Of a stretch of DNA of 64,000 nucleotides, positions 23,748 through 38,310 are shown piece by piece. This DNA comes from Gamarada debralockiae (taxonomy: Eukaryota > Ascomycota > Leotiomycetes > Helotiales > Hyphodiscaceae): contig NXFV01001133.1 of assembly GCA_002803225.1 (NCBI GenBank), forward strand, positions 20,634 to 84,633, given 5' to 3'. The notes under the pieces are model-generated. The model did no database searches. It was not told where the DNA came from and saw only the letters and a program-made list of their open reading frames with translations. A program made the position numbers and the translations under genes. The stretch's first letter is position 1; each line of letters opens with the position of its first letter.

Positions 23748-26700
23748 ATGGCTAGCCTTGTTGAGCACCCTCGACAAACCCCTCACAAATTCACTCCCAG
23801 TATACCAAAAAGCCACCGCAGTATACGAAGCAAAAAGTACTACCGATCAAGTCCAGTGACACCCCAAACGGTAGCACACTACCCCACAACAACACAATAT
23901 GCACCAATCTCTTCCGTCTCTGCGCCTTTGACTCCCTCAATGTCAAGCCACTCCTACGCTTCCTCCACCATGCCCAAACCGAATCACTCCGCTCCCAGGT
24001 TACCTGCCTATGCCATGGGTGGGACGACCCAACACCCTCTCTTCTCCGCGCCATACGCACCGCCACCACCATCCTTACCCTTATCTTCCATCCGCTCCTC
24101 AAGCGGGGCTTGGAACCCAACCGACGATCAAACACTTATGGTAGCACGCGCTCAAGGTATGAACTGGGCACCAATCCAACAAACTTATTTTCCCTCAAAA
24201 ACGCCAAATGCATGTCGTAAACGACATGAGAGACTTGTGGAGAGGCGCAAAGCAGATGACTGGGATGGACTGAAACAGGAGAAACTTGCAAAGAATTACA
24301 TGGGGATGCGGAGGGAGATATGGAGTGGATTAGCTGCTCTGACAGGTGAAAAATGGAATGTTGTTGAGCAAAAGGTTCGCTCTTGCGTAGTCTTTTTTCT
24401 CCCATTCCCCAATATGCGAATATCTGAACTGATTGTATATTTTTGACTTAACAGTGCATGTCCCAAGGCCTCCAAAATCTGCAACAAGCAGCTCGTTCCT
24501 GCTCGCGCCGCGAACGCATACTTGAGACGACCACCTCCCAAAACCTCAGTGGGTACGACCAACATCACACTGGTGACAGCGGAATCGGTATCGATGATCT
24601 AGAAGCCGAGTATGACGGTGATGGTGCAATCAAGCGCAGAGACCTCCCGATTCCGGACGGTTGTGACACCGATAGTGCGTATGGCGGTTCTCGTGGACAG
24701 CATGATAGCCAAAGGCTGATCGACATGGATATGGGGGTTGATGCGATCATTAATCGATCTGATAGTAGGCTTCACAATGCACGCCAGGGCTTGCCAAACA
24801 TCGACATGAAGATCAATACTATCAATCAGCGTGTTAACGACACTTACCATATCGAAGTAGCGACAGAGAGTCGAACAGATGAAGCAGCTTGTGTGCAGCC
24901 CGTTTCGGATCTGAACCTCACGGCACAAAGTGGTACAAACTCTAGCAAGGACGAACGAGACGGGAGTCAAGAACTTAAGCTCCCAGCTTTGGAAGGATAT
25001 TCTGATATGGATGAAAACACTGCAGAAACTGCAGAAGATTTCTGTCACAAGCTGGCACCCGATCGAGGTAGCTCAGCGCAGGGAGATGCAGGTAACGAGC
25101 AACCTAGGACCCCGAGAGGACAATCAAAGGCCTCAGAAGGTGACGGCGCTTCAGTTGATAGGAGTTTGGGGAACAGTTATCTCGACGACCAAAGTGACTG
25201 CAGCTATGAACTGGCTACGGACATTTCCGGGCAACATTCTATGTTGCTAGCATTGACTAGTTTGCTGCGCCGTTGGCTGCTCTCCCGGCTGATGAAAGAA
25301 TTCTACAAGAATTTCAGCGAAGGAAAGGTGGAATCGGCTACCATATGCGCTACAAACACTGCTACGGTGAACAACTCTTCAGGAGGGCAATCAACTATGA
25401 AAACCTCAACAAATGACTCGCCAAAATCGACTTCCGAAACAGGCACCAGTCAGCCGGCAACAGTAAGCCGTTCCAATGGGAGCCCTGAAAGCCAAAAACG
25501 GGGGGCTCACGAAGATCCTGATGACGAACAAGACGACAAAAGAAACAGAAAAAGGCAGCGAAAAGATCCGCCAAAGCCTCACGGATCCATAACAAGCCGT
25601 CGGAAACTTCCATGCCCGTATCACAAACATGATCCCAAATGCTTCGGACTAAATTCTGGAGTTGACATCTGTGGGCGGGATTGGCCAGACATAGCGAAAC
25701 TCAAGTAAGTTTACCTACTTCCCTGTGCGTATGGTCCTGAATGGAAGTTAAGTCAGTATAGAGAGCACTTGTATCGAAAGCACTACACTGAATTTCAGTG
25801 CCAGAGGTGCAAGACGGATCTCCGCTCAAGATTTGAGCTTGACAGACACGCAGAGTCACCCACTGCTTGCTATCCTCGCGTACGACAACTGAAGGACGGT
25901 TTTACATTTGAGACCTACATGGCTTTACACAGCAAGAAGAAGTCGTTTCAAGGACAAGACGAGGACGACAGGTGGAGGGAGATATATTTGCTCCTCTTTC
26001 CGTCCGCGGCATCTATTCCAGAACCCCGTAATTATCCATTCCCATGCTTCAGTTATAGCAGTACAGAGACTAATTTGGCTTTAGTGGGGGAACTAGATAC
26101 CACATACCTTGTGGATCCGCCGTCATTCAAGGAGAAAATGTCATTGAAAGACTTTGAGGATTTTGCATTACCGCAAGAATTCAGGAGACGAGCAACGGCC
26201 TTTGTGAATAACAAAATAGCACCACTTGAGATGGAACTTTTCGATCGAGTCCCAAGCATGATCCAAGAATCACAGGAAACAATCATAGAAAAGTATCAAC
26301 AATTAGTCGACATTTCTTCGTCGGACTGCAATACGATGCAAGACCCAATGATCACGCAATGTTCTCCATCGGGAGTGGGTAATTTACTTCCAACAATCTC
26401 GGGAATGCAGAACACGATAGAAGGTACCTGCACCAACAATCTGATGGATATGCAATGGACACTACCGGACCAATTTGGCTTCGATCCGTTTGTCGACTTT
26501 TCGAGTTCACCGAGTACAAACCATCAGCTGGCAAACGGGAACTGCCCATCAGATTCTGGGTTTACGAGCAGTTGGTCTTGCTCATGCGTTGGTGTTTGTA
26601 TTTGCCAAACGATGGATCGCCAACCAAGGACCCCTCAGTCGAATCAACCTGCAGAAGGTTCCTACAAGACCAAGGACTCTAATAATATTATAAACATCAT

Positions 26701-26782
26701 GCAGGGCATGCTTAGGAGTATCTCAGCAATAGAGAGAAGGCTGCAAATCACAGATTCAATTGGTGCTAAAGTCAAAACATAA
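23748..26782 (+). CDS. Myb/SANT plus zinc-finger nuclear protein
   Basis: Three exons (23748-24374, 24455-25704, 25762-26782) give 965 aa. A Pro/Ser-rich N-terminus leads to a Myb-like DNA-binding region at about residues 135-235. It contains WNPTDDQTLMVARAQGMNWA and TYFPSKTPNACRKRHERL, then a second repeat-like segment, EIWSGLAALTGEKWNVVEQK. The middle is acidic and Ser-rich, with one short hydrophobic helix near 265. Around residues 610-665, across the second intron, is a Cys/His pattern. It begins LPCPYHKHDPKCFG, continues CGRDWPDIAKLKEHLYRKHY, and ends with FQCQRCKTDLRSRFELDRH, as in fungal paired C2H2-like fingers. The C-terminus is Gln/Asn/Ser-rich and may be an activation region. It is probably a transcription factor of unknown target. 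The first donor (GTTCGC) is unusual. Two separate genes are possible, but one frame spans both domains. Confidence 0.78.
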
Positions 26783-27157
26783 TTTCGAATTACAGGTTTT
26801 TATGTGCTGAGCAGTGTAAGACTTAATATATTAATAAATTATGGCGCCGTGAAGCAAAGACGTCATGTAACCCGGTATTCTGGGCTGGCTTCCTCCGGAT
26901 ATGCAAGAATTGGCAGCTTGGACTAAGAAAGATATCGCAACCGGAGGGATTGAGATCAGAAGTCAGCGAAAGGAGTGGCCCAGGATACAGAGGGGCATGA
27001 GGTTCGGAAAACTTTTCACCTCTATCTGCGTCGGGAAACGCGCAGATTGGAAAAGAAATTTTTCATTCTCCTTGCGCCGGGCGTCACAGCCGAGTCGAGG
27101 AGTCCGTCGCCATAAGATTCAAAATTCTTGACGTCATCCCGATGGATTCAGAAATGG
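26783..27157. other. 3' flank of the Myb-type gene up to the mariner insertion
   Basis: Short interval with no supported gene. It becomes A+T-rich only inside the adjoining transposon. Confidence 0.4.
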
Positions 27158-27159
27158 TA

Positions 27160-28496
27160 AGAGTTGGGGCCACAGCTCGTCGCACACCTAAGCGAAAACC
27201 ACAAAAATAACCCTAATTTAAATCACTCTAATGCAAATAATAATTATTTTAAGCTTGAATTAAAGTTATATATTAATTAATAGTAGCTAATCCATGTACT
27301 TCAATTACATACTTAATTTTGCAAGTCAATTGTTCTGTATAATGCCCGAAGTCACGTGGATTAACCTGACCCCAAAGCTTTTGAAGTTCCCTATACATGT
27401 CCTCCTTATTTTTTAGTATATATAATAATTTCTTTAGCTCTTCTTTTATCTATCGCTATACCTTCTTAATTGAGTTTAAATTTGGCGAAAAAGGAGGCCA
27501 ACAAAACCCCCTGATTTTATGTTAGAGTCTAGGCAATCAAGCGTTCCCCGTATAGTCCTTAGACTTATCCTCTATAAAGATATACTCTAGACTTAACTAG
27601 TCAAACAATAGAAAAACAATAGATTGTAAGACTTGCTAGAGGTAGACCTTAAAGCAAATACCCTTCTTCTTAGGGAGCTTCTTTAAGAAGACTAATTCTA
27701 ACTTATAGTCTTACCCAATTGCCCCCTAAATCATGACCAAGAACTTTCCTAACCTATAAACCGACCGCATGCAATCTATATAGCGTTTTTCATTTACTTG
27801 ATATATAACCTAAATCTTTCTATATTTTCCAACCTCAAATATAGCTTCGTCTGACTATATAACCTTCCTCTAGTCTCCTCTAATCTTGCTATTAGTCTTG
27901 TGTGCTGCCTAATCTAACGTCCCCTACTACCTATAACTCAAAGCGAAATCTAATCGTTTCTTAGCTTGTTTACGTAATATATAGAGTCTCGGGCACGCAA
28001 TACAGCGTCAGTAGCCTGCGCAGCGTAGTTCTTGCTGAATAGTGTAGACAAAGGCTTAGACTCCTAGCTGTATCGTAACCTAGGCGAAAGTAAGTCGATA
28101 CATCGACTAGTCTTTTGTGATATAGCGAATACAACAGCGGATTTCGCGTACAGACATCAATCTATATTAATACTCTTTCTATTTGCGCGTAGTCCTACTT
28201 GATTTATCCTTATAAATTAATCTAGCAGAGCTTCGTGGTACACTGAGTTCTTCGAATTTATCGCCCTAGGTTTTTCCGTCGCGTCGCATCTAGTGTACTC
28301 TAGCTCGTTTTGGGCTGTTCCAATTATCACTGGGCTCATGCGGTGGAGAGGATAATAGAATGTCATAATGCATTTCAAATATTAAAAAAGAATAATTGAT
28401 AGTTGTATTATTATTAAAATTTGAAGAAGATAGGTAGGAAATATTGAGGCGCATTTAATTTCACTTAAGTGTGCGGCGAGCTGTGGCCCCAACTCT
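27160..28496 (-). mobile_element. RIP-degraded Tc1/mariner transposon with intact ends
   Basis: 1337 bp bounded by inverted repeats of 38 bp. Both ends begin AGAGTTGGGGCCACAGCTCG, or the same with a single change, and match at 35 of 38 positions; all three differences are C/T transitions. A TA dinucleotide flanks each side (27158-27159, 28497-28498), as expected for Tc1/mariner target duplication. On the minus strand, 27465-27500 encodes WPPFSPNLNS, the family's WPPYSPDLNPIE motif next to the third catalytic acid. Immediately downstream the frame has TAG codons where Trp would be expected. The interior is strongly A+T-enriched with stops in all frames. This is an inactive element mutated by a RIP-like process while its ends stayed recognisable. 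Confidence 0.9.
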
Positions 28497-28498
28497 TA

Positions 28499-31400
28499 CG
28501 TGGAGTCAATGCTAAGTTTGACGCGACACGACAGAACAGCGGAAACGAAAATCAAAGCAAGCCTCCGGAAGTCGTCGAGGTCAATTGCCAAGTTCAAGTG
28601 AGAAAAGAAGGCTCAGAATTGATTAAGACTTCATTATAATTTCTATTTTCAATTAATGAAACGGAAGGTAATGAAACGGACATCCCGCCACAATCTGCCC
28701 TTCAGACAGGGTCACGTAGGGAGCTGCCTGTCGTGCCCTCCCTTTTTTGGTCCTTTGGTTTTCTATTGGCGACGGCATGGAAATCCTCGGCCTAATCTCA
28801 CTTGAAAATCAGTAATCTAGTAGTCGGTGACGGCTAGCAAATTGTATTGTCGCCAGGGTTGATTTTAAAAAGACATTCTGCATGGTTTCCAGAGCAAAAA
28901 GCCTAGTAATTAGCTCTCCTTTCCCTAGGGTAAATTTGGAAATTTTACAATACATGAAGTCAAAAATTGGCTGGGTGCGAATCCTTATAATTACACCGCT
29001 GGCACGCAGACAGCCTTATTATAAGATTATTCTGCGAAATATATGCCACGAAAAGTCATGCGCATACAGGGTATTTAGGTGTCTTGAAACCTGGAGCAGC
29101 CCGAGGTGACAGAAAGCCGCGCTGTAGTCTAGGCAACGCTCGCTGTAAGAGCCCCTGTAGCAATTTGGAAGCGACTAGACAAGAGACTGTTCGTCTAAGA
29201 ATTTAGAGGGCTTTTGGCCGTGCACGCTAAACCTACAGGGCCTTCCAGGCTGTGATTGCATGACTTTTGGTGGTGTCCTCCGTACTGCAACCGGTTTATT
29301 ATCTCAACTCCTACAGGGGAGGAGGGTTGACAGTAAATTCATACTTTTTAGGGTAGTTTACTACCACTTACGCCTTAACCTTATGTCCTAGGTATCATTT
29401 GGCGATCAAACGTCATAATCCCAGGAAACTCACCTTGCGGAGATCATTGAGCTCTTTCGGCCTTGTCTCTCCAATCGATGAATGCCCCCGGATGTAGGAT
29501 CATAGAATAATACTGTAGTAGACAAGACAGCCTACCCAGGTTAGGTAGCTCCATGCCTCGCTCGCCTCGCTCGAGGAAGTGAGCAAAGCGGAATTCCCAA
29601 AGCAGTTGTATTGCGTCGGGGAATTGTTACTGGCGAGTCGCGGCCGCGTTTCCAGTGTCAAGCCCATTTACAGTGCAGGGTGCTCATCATGATCTTGTTA
29701 CAGATCGTACCTACGGAATCCTGGATCGGCGAGTATCTTGTTTCTAGAGCTTTCCCCACCACGGTGCGAACAGAGTTTCTAAAGGCGTTCGTGGCGGTTG
29801 ATTGACCGTCAGCGAATGACGCACCTGGTCCGTACGGAGGTACCAATAACGACTTTGGTAGTTTCGTAGCTTGTGGCGTTCAACGCGATACAGTAGATTC
29901 AGAAACAGTTGAAATGAAGTATCATCGTGAGGATCGTACGACGCGAGTTGAAGAGCGGCATGAAATTACTCTGTTAGTATTCTTGCATGGGAGGGGGTCC
30001 GGAAAGCATCTAACAAGACGGAAACGGCGCAGCAGGCGGGACATGCCTATTTTGACACCTTCGCCCCCAAACTACCGACGGCTGAAGTTTGAGTTGGTCT
30101 TCCCGATGTGCCTATGACCTTGTCCTCCCCAATTCCCATAGTTCCTTCTATCCGTACCAAGTCTGCCCGGCCCGTTGTAACAACGACGGGAGGGCATTTA
30201 CAAACGTTGACTGTTGAGCGTCCCTTGTCCTGGTCTGGTTTTCATAATCAACGCCAGCCTAACATGTAAAAATCCGTCCTTATGAGTATATACCTCCGTT
30301 GTGCTGTCCGTTTTGAGCGATGCTAATCCTGACCTTGTGAGACTGTCAGATCGCAGCTTCAATCACATCACGTTACACTTGCCTTTTGCAACTTGGATAA
30401 GTCAAATTTCCAAGTGGTATACATCTAAGTTAGACCCTCTTCAGACCCTAATGAATATTATTATCACAGACGAGATTACTGAATTGAATGAAAATACAGG
30501 GGCAACAGGAGCAGAAAGATAATTATAACGCGGCTTTCGAGGGCCCCGCAACCAATTAAAGCCCTGACACACATACACATAACGGTTGGTTTTATTTCCC
30601 TCCTTCTATGACTTTGGTGTTTGTTTGTTCTTTGTGGCCGGCTTTCCTCACCTCGTCTCATCGGATTGTTCCGGTCTGAACGGCCATTCAAACTTACCTC
30701 ACCCGCTCTATCCGCCCCCATGATCTAACCCCCTACTGTAATTACCTGCATATGCTTGGCATAGATCAGCCCAAGACGTACCGGTATCATAGCTCCACCG
30801 CAAATATTTGCGCAAGGTCCCTGATCCTGACACTGCACCATCAAAGAGTCAATAACTAATAGAAATGTTTCAAATATCTCTAGATTAGCCATGTGTGCCT
30901 TTCAGCAAATTGGATGCCTGTGCCAGCAACTCAGGCTACACTCCGAAGTCGGTCTGCGATGATGACAACCTCAAACTTTAGTAGCTCTGGCACGAATCTG
31001 GTTTTCAGTGTCGCGCCGGGATAAAGACAAGATATTTTGGAGCCCTCCTGAAGAAAATAAGGCGCGGGAGGAGTGCTGTTGAGAAGAGGATCGTGAAAGC
31101 CTAAGGCAGAGACTGGAGCTCTCTGCGATACATGGTTCAGAAGAGCTTGTCGTCTTCTTCAACCATAATTGTGTCAGTTCAGGCGGGGATCCTCGCCACG
31201 AGATTACCGTAGACACCAATCTAGGTTGACTCCGGGCATGCCAGGACCCGTGCTACTCACGAGCCAGGTCCCTCACAACTTTTCCATGTTGAGCTTCAGA
31301 GTGCGAGCTAAGCAGAATTGTGTAATTGCTCGTATCAAGACGGCACATCGAAGGAGGGATCGCACGAGAGGCGTCGCGTAGTGATGCAACAGCCGCCGCT

Positions 31401-32798
31401 GCCATAACGGGAGTGGGAGTGGACAGGGAGCTAGGAGAATTTATTGGTTAATTCCACTTGATTCAGAAGGCCTTTGCGCCACACTTTGGGGCAATGGCCT
31501 TCAACAGTGCGACGCCGACAGGTGGACGCTGCGGCTGTAGAGCCAAGAAGAGTGAGCGAGAGACTCACACAAAACACCTACAGCTTTGAGTGACCGCGAG
31601 TGGGTGTGACAGGAAGCTTAGGATTCGTGGAGATTACTTCCAGAAGAATCTCGAAGATCAGTACTGTACTCCTAGGCAGTTATGCAGGATGCAGGGATGG
31701 AGCGCCCATGCAACATTGTGGCGGATTATCTGCAGGGATGCAACTCGATGCACTACCTGAACGGTTCGTTGCAACCCTTCCACCGGAACCGATGCTGGAA
31801 AGGCCCGAGAAAGTTGAGCAGGTGACCTTTCCAGCTGCATATGGAACGTACCTGGGGTTGGTTAGGGAAACGTATTTTGACAGGTTTCTTGCCTGAGGCG
31901 GGTTGTGCACAGATAATGATGCCGTCCCACCAGCTGCCAGCGCTGTTTGGCAACAGAAAACTCTTCAGATCATCGCTCAGATTATTTAACCAGATTGTTG
32001 CGGCCAAACGAGATTGTTTTCGTCGACAATCTGGAAATGTTTTTTTTGTATGGCAGATTATTCGAAAAAGAGAAACTCCTTCAAAGGAGTTTCTCCAAAT
32101 TACGATAATCCAGATTATTACAACAATCGCTAACATTTTGACCGATAATCAGCACAGATTCGTCCAGATTGCCGCAGCCAAACAGGGCCTTACTGAGATC
32201 TTCGAAATGAGACACCATTTCGATATTTCCTTTTTTTGCAGTGTCTGTGCAAGAGATTTCAACAGATTGGAGACCTTAAGACAATCTTAACCTCGCAGTA
32301 CCTACCTATTTAGAATAATGACGCCAACAGTCTTCCACTTTGGGCTGACCTTGGATCTGCAGACGTTCCCGTGCAGAATAGATCCCTACTGCACTACTGC
32401 AGAATATATCCCTGCAGAGAAGCCCAGGAAGGCGCCATGCTTCGCTAAAACTAGGGTGCCAGTTCTTGGGGACTTATCAGGGCATGAGTAATCCGTGATG
32501 AGGTCCCTTAAGTCTTCCTCTCTTCTATATACTTCACGCTCTTTCAAGCAAACTTCTCATTCACGCTCACCAGCATTGAATTGCCTATTAGTTTTCAAAT
32601 CTCGCGTTCTTCGTCTATCATTCTTGTCGACAAATTCTGCGTATTTCCTACCGCACATTCTCACATTGAACGAACTTGAAGCCACAAGTTCGAGCTGTCA
32701 ACGTCCGTAATTCGCCATCCTTCACCCCGAGAAAGTCAAAGCTCCTTGATTCGTGACTCAAGCGCGCGCGAATCTTCTACGCCGAACCTCGGGACGTC
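28499..32798. other. 4.3-kb gene-poor region with repeat remnants
   Basis: No intact gene is recognised. The block at 28860-29180 is A+T-rich and then carries CTGTAG/CTGTAA motifs like those near 2.9 kb. Direct and inverted repeats cluster at 31975-32185, including a perfect 12-bp palindrome arm pair at 32070-32095. An open frame at 31841-32290 runs through these repeats and is not supported as a gene. Confidence 0.45.
31990..32184. repeat. Hairpin flanked by direct repeats
   Basis: Arms GAGAAACTCCTT (32070-32081) and AAGGAGTTTCTC (32084-32095) are perfect inverse complements with a 2-nt loop. Symmetry continues imperfectly outward (GATTATTCG versus CGATAATC). A near-repeat (CCAGATTG-NNGCNG-CCAAAC) occurs at about 31990 and 32165, differing only by transitions. 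This may be a small foldback element. Confidence 0.55.
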
Positions 32799-34822
32799 AT
32801 GTTTTCTAAATCAGACAGAGATTTGATGGATGGAGAGCAGATTGCCGCCAAGTCCTCGCAGGTCAACTACGAGCATTGTGGAAGAGATTATAAAATTACT
32901 CTGGTGACCTTGAAGAAACCGATCGGATACCTATTTCCTTGCTTCGCTCCGCCGTCGATAACAGACTCGTCAGATCTACAACTAACACAATCGGTACCTG
33001 CGCGACATTCGCGCTCCTTCAGGTCGACCCACGCTAATGTCTCTTCCTGCATTCCGAGTCGGGCTATCTCAACCGCAACATCTAGTCATGCCTCAGCCGA
33101 CCCTAAGAAGACGTTCCCGGCGTCGAGCCATACTGCACCGGTCCGAGACAGCGACCCGCCCTCTCCTGCCATCAGTCAATTGGCCACCAATTCAACCGAT
33201 TTTACGAACTCGAGCGTTCAACAATTGCTTCCAGGCGATGATACCCCAGAGGTGACTCGTCAGAAGAGTGGGCTGTTCAGTTACATCCGAGAGATATTCA
33301 ACTCAAGTCGTTTCCGAGAGATCTTCTATCTCAGATTGCCCAGGCAGGGCCAGGCGGCCGAGCTTGAGGATACTCACAAGGCTAGTGTCTAGCTATTTAT
33401 TAATTCAGACTTTCAAATGCTGATGTTTCTTAGGTGCGTCGCGAGAAAGACGCTCAGGCCGTCCGTCAGGCCCTCCTCGAACCAAATGCCAAAGATCGTT
33501 TGGCCATTGCAATTATCGCTTCACAGGACTCAAACCAACATATTATTTTCGAAGATATCTCACACGAACCTCCCATTATCTCAGCATTAACTTATGAAGA
33601 TTCACAAACGAGTCTCGTGACTGCCCAAGTACTCACGGAAGGAAGTGATCTGCTCGGCGATTCGTTCTCCCAAGAAAGTTCTTCTCCGAGGCGTTCAAAC
33701 AAGCATGTCAGCTACCAATCTCTTCAGAGTTGCACCAGCTATGATTCGAACTCAGCAGATACCCTACATGATGACACCCATCGAGACCCTTACAAAACCC
33801 CCATCAGAATCTACTTGCCCGAAAGCAACCGTGAAATATGGGCGAATACGGATGCGAGTTTTGATTCCCAAAGCGACGACAGCCATATCTCTCCCGTCGT
33901 TTTGCGAGAACTAGGGTTTGATGTAGCTTTGGATTTAACCATTTCTCGTACTCTTCAAAGACTCGGGATCATAGCCCCGCGTAACCTAATCGTACCAACA
34001 AAGTATTCGGCAATAGGCAGCGCCGGTGGAATTGTTCCCGCTCAAGGAAGGATTTTACTCACCTGGAAAGCAAACACGAGCGAAGATCCCCATACCACCG
34101 TCTTCTTTGTAGGCCCGGAAAGTGTGCCATACCGAGTCCTGATTGGTAGGGACTTCCTCATTCCATCCAAGGGAGAGCCACGAATGAAATTGTCGTTGGT
34201 CAACTTAAGAAATCACAGGACCAAAGGTAAGTCACAACCACTGTTTGCTGTATCAGTCTAATAATTAGTAGAAGAGAGAAGACAAGCAGAGTGTGCCAGA
34301 AGAAGACATGCCAGTGACATAGCAGAGAACGAAAAGGATAAACAAATGTACGCCGAGTCACAACGGTCCAATGGTATTCCTTTGCCTGGGCCTGTTTCGA
34401 TGCAAAACCAGACCGGCTTGCCACCTCACTCCTACCAAAATTACCAACAATCCCCCCCACAAACATCACAACCCTCCTCATACCAGCAACGCTTTCCCTC
34501 AGCACCTACTCAGCTTCCGCCAGTCCAACATCAACCACAGTACCCCTTCGCATCGCCTCAAGCTCCACTATATTTCCAGTCATCATTCGCCATGCCACAG
34601 CAGCCTCACTATCCATTGCAACAACAGTATCCTCCGCTTTCAAGCCCTCTCTGGGCGGCGCAACAGCCGCAACCTTTGCAGCCCTCTACCCCAGTCGCAA
34701 TGAATCCTTCCACCCAACCGCAACCGTATCCTCCGCAACAGCAACCTCTTACCCGGTCCTCACACCACCATTCGGCGCAACAGCAACCATATCCTAGATC
34801 ACAGCAAGATCCTACAATTTAG
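32799..34822 (+). CDS. Retropepsin-like protein with Gln/Pro-rich tail
   Basis: Three exons (32799-33386, 33434-34226, 34269-34822) give 644 aa. The first third is Ser/Thr-rich and disordered. Residues about 320-445 resemble the retropepsin fold. A strand leads to WANTDASFD where D-T/S-G is expected. Then comes an ISPVVLRELGFDVAL segment, a middle GIVPAQGRILLTW strand, and the closing YRVLIGRDFLIP motif typical of Ty3-type protease domains. The D-T/S-G triad is not intact (D-A-S), so proteolysis is doubtful. After the last intron an Arg/Glu-rich helix leads into a tail dominated by Gln, Pro, Tyr and Ser, like a low-complexity aggregation-prone region. The first intron uses a weak donor (GTCTAG), so the exon 1/2 join is the least certain part. 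Probably a domesticated retroelement-type domain; the function is unknown. Confidence 0.6.
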
Positions 34823-35577
34823 CCTCATTCTGGCCACTGGACCTAGATAACGTATGCAAACCGACATCCGGTACCGAGGTCTCGGAATTGCTACCGAAGT
34901 CTCGAGATATCTGCTGCATGAGTTGTCATGTACCGCGATATCATGTCTGATACGTGATGTTTGGTGGACTTGCCCAGTGGCATTGGAGGTTGGCTCGAGG
35001 TAGACAAAATTTAGCACTCTAATCAACCAATAACCCTACATAATGCTACATTGTTCATCTATATATCCAGTAAATTTGCCATATATATCTTCCATCTTTT
35101 ACACTTTTACGTCTTGAAATTTCTGTATCTGTTTGTCTCTTTGTAGCTATCAGTTGTGGACTGATCAAATGCTTCCAAGCTTCACCGGCCGACTCTTTAA
35201 AGCCTCGATATCGGGCATTTTCTGGGGAATTTATTCTCCGAACTGCAAGTGTCATTTTCCTGAACAGCACAAGATTAGTTTTGAACAAACAATTGAAGTC
35301 GTCCTTCGCTGAAAGTATGCAGGAGGTATGGTCACGTGGTGCGTTGTGACAGGATCAGAAAGAATGTCTCTTCAGTTGCTATGAATAGCGCTACAAAGTC
35401 ATTATCGCTTCATTTAAAGTCTATGTCGTGCACCACCTAGATTCTGTAGAAATATCCCAACCAGTCATAATAGTGCCTACGTAGAAATCTGTCTCCACTG
35501 CGACCGTCAACGCACCTCTCAGTCTCAGTAGCAACCAAAGTAGTATCCACTATACCCACAGGCTATATAGAATTACA
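34823..35577. other. Convergent intergenic region
   Basis: These 755 bp, moderately A+T-rich, lie between the stop codons of the retropepsin-like gene and the DUF6594 gene. Short repeated words occur (ACCGAGGTCTCGG and ACCGAAGTCTCGA near 34873 and 34893). No gene is supported. Confidence 0.4.
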
Positions 35578-36578
35578 TCAATAGATATTGGGGTACGTAG
35601 ATCCAATGAAAACAACCTGAACAGCCGCAAAGCTAGCAAGGTTAGCCCCAAAGCAACATATGAACGGCACGGAACTTACGCAGCGGTTGCAGCAAAGACA
35701 TCACTTCGTCTCGCATTCGTCAAAAGCGTAAGAAACAGCGAGAACACTACCGTAAAAGCAGCCATAGCGCCCAGTCGAGCTCTCATCTCCGTCACCTCAT
35801 ACAAGATGATAATCGAAGATACAATCAACAGTGATGCCAGCGTAGCAGCGATGACTGACGCCCCATACAAGACTATCGAATCACTGTAGGAAATCTCATT
35901 ACTGTCAATGGATTGACGCTTGTAGGTGCGGCCTAGCAGTCTGTGGTAACATGGGATCAGCGTTTCTATGACCCATCGCGAAAAGGGATCGAGTTCATTT
36001 TGGTGTCGAAGAGCAAGCAAGTCTGTGGACTGCACCCAATCGCGGTCTGTGCCGATCAAGGGAAAGTTTCCTCCTTTGGGATCTTCCAGCCAGTTACGGA
36101 GGTTCTTCAAATCAAAGGACTCGGGTCGAGGTAGGGCTGAAATGCCAGCTTGTTGCAGAACGAGTTCATCTGCATCGTTATCAGCATATTATCCCATCAG
36201 ATAGTATAGAAGATGAGAGCGTCACATACTGTATTCTCTCAACACAACACGGAGTCTCATCGCAAGTGCCATTTGAGGACTCATGCATCCATCACCCCCA
36301 ACGATGCTAAGCCAGTCCCAATCACGCGCGAATCGGGACTGCGGATCGCAGGACGGGGTTTGGGCAGCGGCGGCTTCTTGCTGGCGCAGCTGCTTCTCGA
36401 GGGAGATCAGCTCAGCTTGGTAGTAGAGAAGATTTTGAGTGTTTAGAGCTGAAAAACGTCGCAGGATGGTCATTGAGGGACTTTTGCTCATATATTCTGA
36501 TAGTGTTGGGTAGCCTTTCTGTAAAGGTGGCTCTGAGAAGTCCTCGGGTGAGATGCTATCATCTGTTGTGGAAGTCAT
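35578..36578 (-). CDS. DUF6594 family membrane protein
   Basis: Three exons, complement(join(35578-35632, 35680-36169, 36230-36578)), give 297 aa. The N-terminal half is soluble and helical: GYPTLSEYMSKSPSMTILRR and LNTQNLLYYQAELISLEKQL, the typical DUF6594 opening. A DPFSRWVIETLIPCYHRLLG segment follows. At the C-terminus are membrane segments: YGASVIAATLASLLIVSSII, a short loop with EMRARLGAMAAFTVVFSLFL, then NARRSDVFAATAAFAAVQVV and a short terminal tail. The last exon is only 55 nt. It was recognised because the CTAG acceptor restores the conserved FAATAA-FAAVQVVFIG ending. The family is abundant in filamentous ascomycetes and has no assigned function. A membrane protein whose hydrophilic N-terminal part faces the cytosol is the likely arrangement. 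Confidence 0.88.

Positions 36579-38310
<1,732 letters not shown>

Noticed and set aside
31841..32290. 149-codon plus-strand frame
   Set aside because: It runs through inverted and direct repeats, has no domain signal, and no splice partner was found.
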